From Acinetobacter pittii (GTDB taxonomy: Bacteria > Pseudomonadota > Gammaproteobacteria > Pseudomonadales > Moraxellaceae): a DNA stretch of 64,000 nucleotides. Made by a program: the position numbers and the translations under genes. The stretch spans positions 3,410,001-3,474,000 of the forward strand of contig NZ_CP139249.1 in NCBI RefSeq assembly GCF_034064985.1, read 5' to 3'. Shown here piece after piece: positions 27,270 to 36,848 of this stretch (positions are counted from its first letter, which is position 1; each line of letters starts with the position of its first letter). The notes beneath the pieces are model-generated. The model ran no database searches and was not told where the DNA came from. It worked only from the letters and a program-made list of their open reading frames with translations.

Positions 27270-29426
27270 ATGTCAGACGAATCAAAATGCCCTTTTTCAG
27301 GCCATAAATCAAAACCAGAGGTAACGGTCGGTGGTGGCACGCCTAGTTTACACTGGTGGCCAAAACAACTACGCGTCGACCTACTCAACCAACATTCAGA
27401 ACGCTCTAATCCACTCGATAAAGATTTTGATTATCGTAAAGAATTTAAAAAAATCGACTATTATGCACTCAAAGCTGATATCAAAAATGTGTTAACCGAT
27501 TCTCAAGATTGGTGGCCAGCCGATTGGGGAAATTATACAGGCTTATTTATCCGTTTAGCATGGCATGCTGCTGGCACCTATCGTATGGGTGATGGTCGTG
27601 GTGGTGCTGGCCGTGGTCAACAACGTTTTGCACCTTTAAATAGTTGGCCTGACAATGCAAGCCTAGATAAAGCACGCCGCTTACTTTGGCCTGTTAAACA
27701 AAAATACGGTCAAAAAATATCGTGGGCAGATTTATTTATTCTTGCCGGAAACATCGCACTTGAGTCTTCAGGCTTCCGTACCTTCGGTTTTGGTGCAGGC
27801 CGTGAAGATGTTTGGGAACCAGACAACGACGTAAACTGGGGCGATGAAAAAGAATGGTTAGCTCATCGTAATTCAGAAGCTTTAGAAGGCAGCAATCTAG
27901 CTGCAACCGAAATGGGTCTAATTTATGTAAACCCTGAAGGTCCGCAAGCCAGCGGTGATCCAAAATCGGCTGCACCATTTATTCGCGCGACTTTCGGCAA
28001 TATGGCAATGGACGATGAAGAAATTGTTGCCTTAATCGCAGGCGGTCATACCTTAGGTAAAACCCATGGTGCTGGCTCTGCTGACCACGTTCAAGCTGAT
28101 CCTGAAGGTGCTTCAATTGAACAAATGGGCTTTGGCTGGTCAAACAGTTTTGGTACTGGTGTTGGTAAAGATGCAATCACATCAGGTTTAGAAGTAATTT
28201 GGTCACAAACGCCAACTCAATGGAGCAACTACTTCTTTGAAAACCTATTCAAATACGAGTGGGTACAAGAGCGCTCACCTGCTGGTGCAATTCAATGGGT
28301 AGCAGCAGATGCTGAGGCGATCATTCCAGATCCATTCGACCCATCAGTTAAACGTAAGCCAACAATGCTTACTACAGATTTGACCTTACGTTTTGATCCT
28401 GAGTTTGAAAAGATCTCTCGTCGTTTCCTTAACGATCCACAAGCCTTTGCTAATGCTTTTGCCCGTGCATGGTTCAAATTAACTCACCGTGATATGGGAC
28501 CAAAAGCACGTTATTTAGGTCCTGAAGTTCCGGCTGAAGATTTAATTTGGCAAGATCCATTACCTGCTGCTAGTGTTATTCCATCTTCTGCTAGTATTGA
28601 TGAGGCAAAAGCAAAAATCGTTGCACTAGGGCTATCTGCTGGTGAGTTGGTTTCTCTTGGCTGGGCCTCAGCGTCAACTTTCCGTGGTGGAGACAAGCGT
28701 GGCGGTGCAAACGGTGCACGTATTGCGTTATCGCCACAACGCGAATGGCAAGTAAACAAAAAAGCTGTTGAGACTTTAACTAAAATTGAAGAACTCAAAG
28801 CATCTACTCAATTGTCACTGGCTGACTTAATTGTGCTTGCAGGTAACGTTGGCGTAGAGCAAGCTGCTCAAGCGGCAGGTTTCAATATTACCGTTCCATT
28901 TGCAGCAGGTCGTGTTGATGCATTACAAAGTCAAACTGATGTCGAATCTTTCCAATTACTTCTCGGCCTTGCCGATGGTTTTAGAAACTGGAAAAAAGAC
29001 GGCGTCGGCGCATCAACTGAGGCATTATTAATTGATAAAGCACAAAAACTGACTTTGACTGCACCAGAATTAACTGCATTGGTTGGTGGGTTACGTGTAC
29101 TGGGCACTAACTGGGATGGTTCACAACACGGTGTATTCACCCAGCAAGTTGGTGTACTCAGCACAGACTTCTTTACGAACTTACTCGACATGTCTACTGT
29201 ATGGGCACCTGTTGATTCAACAAACGAAGTATTTGAAGGCAAAGACCGTAAAACAGGCGCAGTAAAATTTACTGCAACACGTAATGATTTAGTCTTCGGT
29301 TCAAACTCAATCTTACGTGCATTGGCCGAAGTTTATGCTCAAGCAGACGGTAAAGAAAAATTTGTTCAAGACTTTGTTGCTGCATGGACCAAAGTTATGA
29401 ATCTTGACCGTTTTGACTTAGCATAA
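27270..29426 (+). CDS. katG: catalase-peroxidase KatG
   Basis: A 718-residue bifunctional heme enzyme with two tandem peroxidase-like domains. The N-domain carries the distal Arg-Trp-His in [26 protein letters not shown] in order, and the proximal histidine in [12 protein letters not shown]. The C-domain is the degenerate copy ([20 protein letters not shown]). It removes hydrogen peroxide in the cytoplasm. Length and sequence are normal. It is a monocistronic unit with a long upstream region and a strong terminator. Confidence 0.96.
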   Translation: MSDESKCPFSGHKSKPEVTVGGGTPSLHWWPKQLRVDLLNQHSERSNPLDKDFDYRKEFKKIDYYALKADIKNVLTDSQDWWPADWGNYTGLFIRLAWHAAGTYRMGDGRGGAGRGQQRFAPLNSWPDNASLDKARRLLWPVKQKYGQKISWADLFILAGNIALESSGFRTFGFGAGREDVWEPDNDVNWGDEKEWLAHRNSEALEGSNLAATEMGLIYVNPEGPQASGDPKSAAPFIRATFGNMAMDDEEIVALIAGGHTLGKTHGAGSADHVQADPEGASIEQMGFGWSNSFGTGVGKDAITSGLEVIWSQTPTQWSNYFFENLFKYEWVQERSPAGAIQWVAADAEAIIPDPFDPSVKRKPTMLTTDLTLRFDPEFEKISRRFLNDPQAFANAFARAWFKLTHRDMGPKARYLGPEVPAEDLIWQDPLPAASVIPSSASIDEAKAKIVALGLSAGELVSLGWASASTFRGGDKRGGANGARIALSPQREWQVNKKAVETLTKIEELKASTQLSLADLIVLAGNVGVEQAAQAAGFNITVPFAAGRVDALQSQTDVESFQLLLGLADGFRNWKKDGVGASTEALLIDKAQKLTLTAPELTALVGGLRVLGTNWDGSQHGVFTQQVGVLSTDFFTNLLDMSTVWAPVDSTNEVFEGKDRKTGAVKFTATRNDLVFGSNSILRALAEVYAQADGKEKFVQDFVAAWTKVMNLDRFDLA

Positions 29427-29441
29427 TTTTGTCAAAATAAT

Positions 29442-29474
29442 AAAAAGCCAGTTCGAATTGAACTGGCTTTTTTA
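29442..29474. terminator. bidirectional terminator between katG and the MBL gene
   Basis: Stem AAAAAGCCAGTTC / GAACTGGCTTTTT with a short loop, between convergent genes. Confidence 0.9.
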
Positions 29475-29491
29475 ATATCAAGTATTTAGTT

Positions 29492-30544
29492 TTAGACAGT
29501 CAGTTTATGCCCTTCCCGAATGCAATAAAAAGGATTAGCAAGCTTTGACGAGGCTTTAATTGCTTGACCTAGTGCATGCTCTGGATCTTCTCTGTCCTCA
29601 TCAGTCAACTGGAAAGTCCGATAATGAATCGCAAGAGAACGATGAGCTTGTAAATCGAAATGTGCATGTAGTGCATCTTGTGGATTCATATGTACATAGC
29701 TCATCAGTTCACGTGGCTCATACGCACCTATTGGAAGTAAGGCTACTCGCGGCGCACCGTAACGAGCATGAATTTGCTTAAAGTGCCCTGCATAACCAGT
29801 ATCACCCGCAAAGAAACAATGGCCTGTTTTAGCCACAACCGAAAAGCCACCCCAGAGTGCCTTATTCTGGTCGCGTAAACCACGGCCTGAACCATGCTGT
29901 GCAGGTGTATAGATTATTCGTAATTCGTGATAGGGAATTTCTTGCCACCAATCCATTTCAATCACATGGAACTCTTTAGGTAGATAAAACCCATTCCCGA
30001 GTCCAGTGTAAATTGGCATTGCGAATTTTTTGTGTAGCCATTCAAGCGTAGCCAAATCCATATGATCATAATGGTTATGGCTGAGTAGAACTCCATGAAT
30101 TGTCGGTAATTGCTCTAGTGCAAAACCGGCAGGACATACACGGCGTGGTCCACGTCCATGGGAAGGACTGGCATAATCACACCACACTGGGTCAGTAATA
30201 AAGTTATAAGGTCCGATCTGAATCAGTACAGTTGCATGCCCAACAAACCAGACTTGCCAATCATCTAGATCTGCTTGAGGTCGATTTTGTGGCAATGCTA
30301 CAGCCGTATTTATGCGGGTTTCATATTCATTTTGAATATCCACTTTCCATGTAAAAGACTCACGCGTAACTAACCAACGCAATAACTCTTTTGAACCACG
30401 TGCAGGTGATTTAGGCTGTTGATTATAAAAACGTGTATCCGTTTCATGCCCAGACTCGGGATGACAAAAAGGAGGTTTTATCCATGTATGCGTCCAACAG
30501 GACTGAGTCGGCAATTGATATGTTAATGTCGGCTTGTCTTTCAT
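29492..30544 (-). CDS. MBL-fold metallo-hydrolase (NAPE-PLD/UlaG-like)
   Basis: A 350-residue metallo-beta-lactamase-fold protein. The zinc motif HXHXDH appears as LSHNHYDHMDL (near 155), with further metal ligands in FFAGDTGY and the late AIHYRTFQL. The layout resembles N-acyl-phosphatidylethanolamine phospholipase D-like hydrolases (often annotated RomA-like). The true substrate is unknown. No signal peptide, so cytoplasmic. A Zur-like half-palindrome lies about 215 bp upstream of the start (separate entry). Confidence 0.83.
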   Translation of the reverse strand: MKDKPTLTYQLPTQSCWTHTWIKPPFCHPESGHETDTRFYNQQPKSPARGSKELLRWLVTRESFTWKVDIQNEYETRINTAVALPQNRPQADLDDWQVWFVGHATVLIQIGPYNFITDPVWCDYASPSHGRGPRRVCPAGFALEQLPTIHGVLLSHNHYDHMDLATLEWLHKKFAMPIYTGLGNGFYLPKEFHVIEMDWWQEIPYHELRIIYTPAQHGSGRGLRDQNKALWGGFSVVAKTGHCFFAGDTGYAGHFKQIHARYGAPRVALLPIGAYEPRELMSYVHMNPQDALHAHFDLQAHRSLAIHYRTFQLTDEDREDPEHALGQAIKASSKLANPFYCIREGHKLTV

Positions 30545-31198
30545 GGGCTTTTCTATGTTTTAGCATCAGCAGAATGGATGTGTTCAGGTTTCTATCTTAA
30601 CGATTAAAAGAAATTAAGCTATGGCACTTACACTTATTTATCATATAAATATCCTTTTTACCGTGGACACAGCCAACCTAAGTCGAATTAGAGTGCCATA
30701 AAAAACACATAGATGTGTTGGGTTTATGCGTCAGTAATTACCATTCTTATTAAGACCTATTGTATAACATAACAATTAGAGAAAACCTAAAGCCACCATA
30801 AAACCGTACTGTTTCCTCTTTATCGCTTCCAATTTTTAACTTTGAATTAGTTTGCTCAACAAAAAATAATATATTTAGTAACAATTACAGTTCAGTAGAT
30901 TTAGGCGGCCTACAAGTTATAAAATTATTATATTATTCTCGTTTTTGCATATTATGAGAATTTCTTAAATGAATATTCAAAACATTTAAAAAATTCTTTG
31001 ATTAAGTAAAGATAATGTATTTGTTGACTAATCAATAATATATTTTATGAATTATTAAAGCCTACTCCCCTATATTAAATCTTTAATGAAAATTAAAATT
31101 CCATTTATTTTATAAATACCTAAAGCACCTTCACGCTATATCTATTTATGCTTTATACTTCACTTAAATCATAGTAAGACATTTTTTGGATTAGTCTT
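30545..31198. other. AT-rich intergenic region between the MBL and LysR genes
   Basis: About 650 bp with no credible coding region. It contains a Zur-box-like sequence (30756-30778), an inverted repeat ATTCTC...GAGAAT near 30937-30962, and a TATACT at 31154-31159 that may be the -10 of the LysR gene. Otherwise I see nothing. Confidence 0.5.
30756..30778 (-). promoter_or_regulatory. weak Zur-box-like site
   Basis: The minus strand begins TAATTGTTATGTTATA, identical over 16 bases to the left part of the rpmE2 Zur box in this window. The other half-site is degenerate. Confidence 0.3.
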
Positions 31199-32104
31199 AT
31201 GGAACTACGCCATCTCCGATATTTCATTACCGTTGCTGAAGAATTAAATTTTAGTAAAGCCGCTCTTAAACTTTTTACCGCACAACCCTCCCTTAGCCAA
31301 CAAATTAAAGATTTAGAAGAAGATGTTGGTGTACGACTTTTAAACCGCACGAAACGCAAAGTTGAGTTAACCGAAGAAGGTGAAGTATTTTTAGAGCATG
31401 CTCGGCTCACCCTCGCTCAAGCCGAAAAAGCGGTTGCTATGGCACGGCAGGTTTCTAAGGCGAAACAACAACTCTTACGTATCGGTTTCGTCCCCATCGC
31501 AGAAATGAAAATTTTCCCTTATGTTCTTCCCAACCTGCGACTACAACACCCTGACCTTACTATTGAATTATCTAACTTAAACAATACCGAACAGCTTAAA
31601 GCTTTAAAAAAAGGTGAATTAGACATTACATTTACCCGTGAAAACACAGATAGTGATGAAATCCAAAGCCAATTTGTTTTAACTGAACCCTTAATTTTCT
31701 TGCTTCCTAAAAATCATCCGCTTGCTCAATACGAAAGAATTCCCGTACACGCTTTACAAGGCATTGATTTTATTATTCCCGCTGCCGAACAATCACAAAC
31801 ATTACATAACACGATTTTAGGCTTTGCTAAAACACACAATATCGATCTCAATATTGTTCAAAAAGCAGACAGCATACTATTCAATATTAACTCTATTGGC
31901 TCTGGATTAGGTTGTACAATTTTACCCGCTTACGTGGCACCTTTAGGAATCAAAAATACGGTCGTTCGTCCACTTGACGTTGAGTTGCCGACACTTGATT
32001 TATTTGTCAACTACCGTAAAAACTCACAATCTGTAGGCGTGCAAAAGTTTATTGATCAACTCACTAAAGTATTTCATCTCGATAAAAACTTAAATCACCC
32101 TTAA
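31199..32104 (+). CDS. LysR family transcriptional regulator (HcaR/BenM-like N-terminus)
   Basis: 301 residues. The DNA-binding domain MELRHLRYFITVAEELNFSKAALKLFTAQPSLSQQIKDLEEDVGVRLL is of the subgroup that includes HcaR, CatM and BenM, often activators of aromatic catabolism. The effector domain follows (LLRIGFVPIAEMKIFPYVLPNL onward). No catabolic operon is adjacent, so the target is open. An AT-rich stem-loop after the stop probably ends transcription. Confidence 0.88.
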   Translation: MELRHLRYFITVAEELNFSKAALKLFTAQPSLSQQIKDLEEDVGVRLLNRTKRKVELTEEGEVFLEHARLTLAQAEKAVAMARQVSKAKQQLLRIGFVPIAEMKIFPYVLPNLRLQHPDLTIELSNLNNTEQLKALKKGELDITFTRENTDSDEIQSQFVLTEPLIFLLPKNHPLAQYERIPVHALQGIDFIIPAAEQSQTLHNTILGFAKTHNIDLNIVQKADSILFNINSIGSGLGCTILPAYVAPLGIKNTVVRPLDVELPTLDLFVNYRKNSQSVGVQKFIDQLTKVFHLDKNLNHP

Positions 32105-32141
32105 TTATTAAAAATAATTTTATTATTAATAAGATCATCTT

Positions 32142-32193
32142 TATAAAAAAGTATAAATAAATATTCTTTCTATTTATTTTATACTTTTTATAA
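32142..32193 (+). terminator. AT-rich stem-loop after the LysR gene
   Basis: AAAAGTATAAATAAAT pairs imperfectly with ATTTATTTTATACTTTT, followed by TATAAA. A plausible weak terminator. Confidence 0.4.
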
Positions 32194-32361
32194 ACAGTCT
32201 AATCTTGATTATTGTTCTATTTTACTTTTCGGGTAAAAGCACACATCTCATAATATATAAGTGAAAGAAATAGGAATAAAATCTATATAAAACTAGATAT
32301 TATTTTCACCATTCAATAAAAAACAATATATGTAATACGTAATAAAAGGAGATAAGGAAAA

Positions 32362-33039
32362 ATGGTTGGTATATTTCAACATCTTGGACGTAGTGTACAA
32401 AACCGCCCTCATTTCTTTATTGCTTTATTGTTGGGAGTGATCACAGCCAGTATTTTGACATGGTTAACTTCATGGAAATGGTCAACTATTTTGTTAGTCA
32501 GTTGGAATGCTTCGGTTAGCATTTATTTACTCCATGTTTGGCAACTCATGAAAAGTGCCGATCATTCACAAATGCAACAGCAAGCCAAAAAACAAGATGA
32601 AAGCAAATGGGTCATTATGCTGATAGTTTTATTGGCCTTAACTATGTGTCTGGTTGCGATCCTAATTCAACTATCACAACTCCCTTCTGACAGTTCTGCA
32701 AAGTTAGGTCATGTGGCTTTAGCTTTACTCACCATTGTTTCTGCATGGCTTTTTATGCATACCGTTTTTGCCCTACATTATGCCCATGATTTTTATATGG
32801 CTTTGTCTAGAAATGAAGAAAATGGAGGGTTAGATTTCCCGGGAACCCAACACCCTACTTATCCTGATTTTCTATATTTTAGTTATATTATTGGTACTTC
32901 TGCACAAACTGCCGATGTGTCAATTACCACTAAACATATGCGCCTTTTAAACTTATTTCACGCAGTGTTGTCTTTTGGATTTAATACCACCATTTTAGCG
33001 ATCTGTATTAACGTTGCTGCGGGTTTTCTTACTAACTAA
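32362..33039 (+). CDS. DUF1345 family membrane protein
   Basis: 225 residues with about five predicted membrane helices (FIALLLGVITASILTWL, ILLVSWNASVSIYLLHVW, WVIMLIVLLALTMCLVAILIQL, LALLTIVSAWLFMHTVFALHYAHDFY, LFHAVLSFGFNTTILAICINVAAGFL). The LHYAHDFY and LDFPGTQHPTYPDFLYFSYIIGTSAQTADV blocks are the DUF1345 signature in order. Inner membrane, function unknown. AAGGA precedes the ATG. Monocistronic. Confidence 0.87.
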   Translation: MVGIFQHLGRSVQNRPHFFIALLLGVITASILTWLTSWKWSTILLVSWNASVSIYLLHVWQLMKSADHSQMQQQAKKQDESKWVIMLIVLLALTMCLVAILIQLSQLPSDSSAKLGHVALALLTIVSAWLFMHTVFALHYAHDFYMALSRNEENGGLDFPGTQHPTYPDFLYFSYIIGTSAQTADVSITTKHMRLLNLFHAVLSFGFNTTILAICINVAAGFLTN

Positions 33040-33057
33040 AATCTTTGTTCGAACAAC

Positions 33058-33088
33058 AAAAAAGCCACCCTTTTGGGTGACTTTTAAG
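33058..33088. terminator. terminator between DUF1345 and GST genes
   Basis: Stem AAAAGCCACCC / GGGTGACTTTT with one mismatch and a short T-rich loop, between convergent genes. Confidence 0.7.
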
Positions 33089-33098
33089 AATAGTACGT

Positions 33099-33704
33099 TT
33101 ACAACAGTTGGCCCATAGTGCTTTGTTTTAAGCCTTCACGTTGTTTGATGGTTTCAACATAACGCGTAATGGCAGGATGAGATTCAATCGCATTCATTTT
33201 TAACTGCCATAAAAGCATTGCTCCCACACTTACATCTGCTGCGGTAAATTGCTCACCACATACATACGGATTCGCTTCACTCAATCCTTGTACTAAAGCT
33301 TGGTAGGCATCGTTGTAATCGCCATAGCCAACAAACATTTTTTGCTCAGGTGATACTTCTATTCCTAAAGCTTTATCAACACCCGCAGCTTCCCAAGGGC
33401 CCGCCATCACAAATAACCAACGATAGTACAAACCACGTTTCGGATCATTCAAGGCTGGTGCCAAATCTTTATCACTAAACTTGTCGGCTAGATATGCACA
33501 GATTGCGCCTAACTCATAAATAACCACATCGCCATCTACCAATACCGGCACTTTTCCAAAAGGATTAAGTTTTAGATATTCAGGGGATTTCATTTCGGTC
33601 TTATATGCAACTTCAATTCGTTCACATTCAACACCGAGCTCGACTAAAAGCCAGTCAATAACGACACCACGTGACTCTTTATTAGTATAAAGTTTAAGGC
33701 TCAT
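33099..33704 (-). CDS. glutathione S-transferase family protein
   Basis: 201 residues. The N-terminal thioredoxin-like domain has KLYTNKESRGVVIDWLL, the cis-proline block FGKVPVLVDGDVVIYELGAICAYLA (the Glu-Leu/Ser equivalent that binds the gamma-glutamyl group) and a helical C-domain with YVCGEQFTAADVSVGAML. It probably conjugates or isomerises electrophiles with glutathione in the cytoplasm. Substrate unknown. Same strand as the WYL regulator 50 bp upstream, so the two may be co-expressed. Confidence 0.88.
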   Translation of the reverse strand: MSLKLYTNKESRGVVIDWLLVELGVECERIEVAYKTEMKSPEYLKLNPFGKVPVLVDGDVVIYELGAICAYLADKFSDKDLAPALNDPKRGLYYRWLFVMAGPWEAAGVDKALGIEVSPEQKMFVGYGDYNDAYQALVQGLSEANPYVCGEQFTAADVSVGAMLLWQLKMNAIESHPAITRYVETIKQREGLKQSTMGQLL

Positions 33705-33753
33705 TCTTATTACTCCTTGTTTATCGTAGTTCCTAGTTTACAAGTGGTCTTTG

Positions 33754-34449
33754 TCAATTTTTGTCAGTAGCGTTTTGCATTTCCTGTTTCCACCATTTTT
33801 GGAACAGAAGCTTTTTAAATTCGGGATAACTATCTTGGCTAATATGAAGCTGATGAATTCGATCGATTCGAAAGTGGCGGAATGCCTGACGTAATTCACA
33901 CCAAGCAGCGAGTACGACTTTACCGTTTAAATATCCCAAAGCAAAAGGCCAAAGCGAACGTTCACTCAAGCGATTTTGCTCATCACAATAATCTACTTTT
34001 ATTTTTACTTGATTACGAATGGCTATACGCACTTGCGCTACCAGAGTTTCATCAACAGGATACCAATAATGGGCAACCCCTAAGGTCATATCATCAAGCA
34101 AATATTTTCGATGTTTAGGTAAGATTGCATAAAGTTTTGAATAAATTGAAACGGCAGCAGATTTTAATGATTGATCAGGAACTTTTTTCAACCATTCTAA
34201 AGCTAAAAATAAAGCTTCTGCCTCATCTTCATTAAATGTTATGGGCGGCAATAAAATGTCTTCTTTAAGCTGAAATCCAAGGCCTACTGATGCCTCAATT
34301 TTTACACCTTGCTCACGTAAGCTATCAATATCTCGATAGACACTTCGAACACTAATGTTTAGGCGTTCAGCCAAGACTTGCGCTGTGATGGGGTAACGGG
34401 CTTCACGGAGCTGTTGTAAAAGATTTAATAGACGAATTGAACGGCTCAT
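33754..34449 (-). CDS. YafY-type HTH/WYL-domain transcriptional regulator
   Basis: 231 residues. An N-terminal HTH_11 domain (MSRSIRLLNLLQQLREARYP, ITAQVLAERLNISVRSVYRDIDSLREQG) is followed by a WYL ligand-sensing domain (IRNQVKIKVDYCDEQNRLSERSLWPFALGYLNGKVVLAAWCELRQAFRHFRIDRI in register). WYL domains bind nucleic acids or nucleotides in defence or DNA-damage regulators, but single YafY proteins of this type are common household regulators. It may control the adjacent GST gene. That is inferred from proximity only. Confidence 0.87.
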   Translation of the reverse strand: MSRSIRLLNLLQQLREARYPITAQVLAERLNISVRSVYRDIDSLREQGVKIEASVGLGFQLKEDILLPPITFNEDEAEALFLALEWLKKVPDQSLKSAAVSIYSKLYAILPKHRKYLLDDMTLGVAHYWYPVDETLVAQVRIAIRNQVKIKVDYCDEQNRLSERSLWPFALGYLNGKVVLAAWCELRQAFRHFRIDRIHQLHISQDSYPEFKKLLFQKWWKQEMQNATDKN

Positions 34450-34523
34450 TATTCTCTTCTTATTGTTTTGTTATTCAGCTTAAAGTAAGAGGGAACATAT
34501 TCCCTCTTTAATACTATTTCAAT

Positions 34524-35198
34524 TTAAGCGACATCCACAGTAGGTAACTGAGCATATCCTCTCAAAAAGCTGTGAAGCTCTTGTACATCTTTAGCAATCG
34601 TTAAAGGTTGAAACTTTTGCAGAACTTCAACCGAATGTACGCCATAGCCTACCCCGATACGCGGCATACCCAAACGCTGTGCCATCTCAAGGTCATAACT
34701 ACTGTCACCAATCATGACCGCCTGTTCAACACTCACTCCTGTTACAGTCAAAATTTCTTGCAACATCAGTGGATCTGGTTTCGAACGGGTTTCATTGGCT
34801 GCTCGAGTCACATCAAAAAGATGAGTACTCTGTGTTTTTGCAATCACCCGGTCTAAACCACGACGGTTTTTACCCGTTGCAACTGCAAGTTTTAAACCTT
34901 GCGCTTTTAAATCATGGAGTAGTTCAGAAATACCCTCAAACCATGCATCACTAGTCGAGTTCGCAATATAGTGATCGCCATATGCCTTTAAGATCGAGTC
35001 ATGCAATTCTGGCGCTTCTGGAAATAAGGTTTGCATCACCTCAGGCAAACCTAACCCAATAATACTTTTTGCGGCTTCATCGCTTAGAGACAATTCATGT
35101 TGCTCTGCTGCATGTTGTAAGCTAGCAACAATCTGGCCAACAGAGTTATATAAAGTTCCATCCCAGTCAAAAATTACTAATTCGGTTTTCAGACTCAT
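34524..35198 (-). CDS. HAD-IA family hydrolase (Gph-like)
   Basis: 224 residues. Motif I VIFDWDGTLYNSVGQIV (8-24), motif II LAVATGKNRRGLD, motif III KPDPLML and motif IV MIGDSSYDLEMAQRLGM define a phosphoglycolate-phosphatase-like HAD enzyme with a helical cap. Its start overlaps the rluC stop by four bases (ATGA), so the two are translationally coupled. The same pairing with rluC occurs in other gammaproteobacteria. The substrate is not certain. Confidence 0.87.
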   Translation of the reverse strand: MSLKTELVIFDWDGTLYNSVGQIVASLQHAAEQHELSLSDEAAKSIIGLGLPEVMQTLFPEAPELHDSILKAYGDHYIANSTSDAWFEGISELLHDLKAQGLKLAVATGKNRRGLDRVIAKTQSTHLFDVTRAANETRSKPDPLMLQEILTVTGVSVEQAVMIGDSSYDLEMAQRLGMPRIGVGYGVHSVEVLQKFQPLTIAKDVQELHSFLRGYAQLPTVDVA

Positions 35199-36127
35199 TT
35201 TGCTACTCTCAAAGCCTTTAATAACTGGGTCATGTCTTCTGGCAACGGCGCTTCAATCGGTGGATAACCAGGAATATCTAAACGCATCGCGTGTAAACAT
35301 AAACGTCGTGCCTGCGGACCTGTGTACTCAGTGGTGTGTCCATATTTATCATCACCCAACAACGGATGTCCAATACTTAAACCATGTACACGGATCTGAT
35401 GAGTACGGCCTGACAAAGGTGAGGCATGAACCAAAGTCGCATTTTTAAAACGCTCTACAACCACCCATTCCGTTTTACTCGGTTTACCTTCTTTAGACAC
35501 ACGTACACGACGCTCGCCATTGGCTAACTCGTAACGAAATAAAGGAGCATCAATGAGTTGTTTATCGAGACTTACCTGACCTTTTACAATCGCTGCATAA
35601 GTCTTACGAATTTTGTGCTCACGCAACATATCTTGTAGCAGCTTTAAAGTACTACGTTTCTTGCTAATCATGACCAGACCAGAGGTGTCACGGTCGATGC
35701 GGTGAATCAGTTCTAAATATTTTTTACCTGTCGCGGCGCGTAAAGCCTCAATCAAACCATACGCCACACCACTACCACCATGTACGGCAATACCTGATGG
35801 TTTATTGATGACCAACAGGCCTTCATCTTCATAGACCACACGGCTAAGTAGACTCTGTGCTACACCATCACTCACAGGAGCAGCGGATTCATCCTTTTGT
35901 TCATAGCGAATAGGCGCAACACGAATCTGATCTCCAATCTCTAATTTGGTCTCAGCTTTAATACGTTTTTTGTTTACTCGAACCTGACCTTCACGAATCA
36001 AACGATAAATACGACTCTTAGGTACACCCTTTAAACGCGAAAACAGGAAATTATCAATTCGCTGTCCTGCTTGATGTTCATCCACCTCAAACCAAGTGAC
36101 ACTTTGCCATTGCTGTGTAGAATTCAT
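35195..36127 (-). CDS. rluC: 23S rRNA pseudouridine synthase RluC
   Basis: 310 residues. An S4 RNA-binding domain (QRIDNFLFSRLKGVPKSRIYRLIREGQVRVNKKR, about 17-50) precedes the RluA-family catalytic domain with HRIDRDTSGLVMISK (catalytic Asp), SGRTHQIRVH and HPLLGDDKYG. Length and S4 domain fit RluC, which modifies U955, U2504 and U2580 (E. coli numbering). The gene is divergent from rne across a 720-bp interval, the conserved rluC/rne arrangement. Confidence 0.93.
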   Translation of the reverse strand: MNSTQQWQSVTWFEVDEHQAGQRIDNFLFSRLKGVPKSRIYRLIREGQVRVNKKRIKAETKLEIGDQIRVAPIRYEQKDESAAPVSDGVAQSLLSRVVYEDEGLLVINKPSGIAVHGGSGVAYGLIEALRAATGKKYLELIHRIDRDTSGLVMISKKRSTLKLLQDMLREHKIRKTYAAIVKGQVSLDKQLIDAPLFRYELANGERRVRVSKEGKPSKTEWVVVERFKNATLVHASPLSGRTHQIRVHGLSIGHPLLGDDKYGHTTEYTGPQARRLCLHAMRLDIPGYPPIEAPLPEDMTQLLKALRVAK

Positions 36128-36848
36128 ACTAATATTTAAACCTGAAATTTTGCTAAATTTGATTAATAAATGACCGATTAGCTTAGTTTTTTCACAAGAA
36201 ATCTAAGCTTAGCCCATAGGCAGATGCTGCAAGGTTTGATATAGTCAGCGCACGGATACCGCCGTAAGTGAACATCTAATAGGGAATTTCCCTGATTGAA
36301 ACCTCAATCAAAATGATGCTTTCATCACCAGCTCGGATTGGTCCTAAAGAATTATGCCGACGCCGAAGGCTTATTATATCGGCAAAATGACAAACTGTTG
36401 CGTTTAATTCAGTTTGTTCAAAAAAATATGTTACCAACTCTAGTTGGTTATGGAACGTAAACTGATACACATCAGACAAATCGCTCCTTAATGTTGCCTT
36501 CAGGCTAAAGCGTTGATGCATTGGAACTGCCGAAAGCACCGATACGATGAGCATTCCGTATCAAACTTCCAAAAAGAAGTCACTTCGCGCCCAATGACAG
36601 TGAAAGTCATTAACCAATGCACCGCTCACCCGCCAGTGAAGCACTAAGGAAGTCCGATTTAAAGGTTGAAGCAGTATTGCCTACATCACAGACGAGAATC
36701 GAAGCTAAGGCTAAATGTAGCCGGTAACAGATGACTCAGACCACAAATATTTTGAGATCTGGGAAATGATCCGTCATGTTCGATGTTCGTTCAGAACCTT
36801 TAAGTTTGTGCGATATGTTTGTGTGGGTCACTATTAGGTGTCACACCC
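36128..36848 (+). other. long hairpin-rich rne leader region
   Basis: About 720 bp between the divergent rluC and rne starts. Reading the plus strand, a series of perfect short hairpins is visible: GATTGA/TCAATC (36294-36309), TGCCGA/TCGGCA with an inner GCC-GAA-GGC, AAACTG/CAGTTT, ACCAAC/GTTGGT (36433-36448), CTGAT/ATCAG, GATACG/CGTATC and GGCTA/TAGCC. Most of the interval is probably 5-prime untranslated RNA. Enteric rne mRNAs use a structured leader for feedback cleavage by RNase E. A similar role here is inferred. Confidence 0.6.

Noticed and set aside
36276..36554. 92-codon minus-strand ORF in the rne leader
   Set aside because: It lies across the hairpin-rich rne leader, has no clear RBS and no recognisable protein pattern. 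The hairpins explain the region better.
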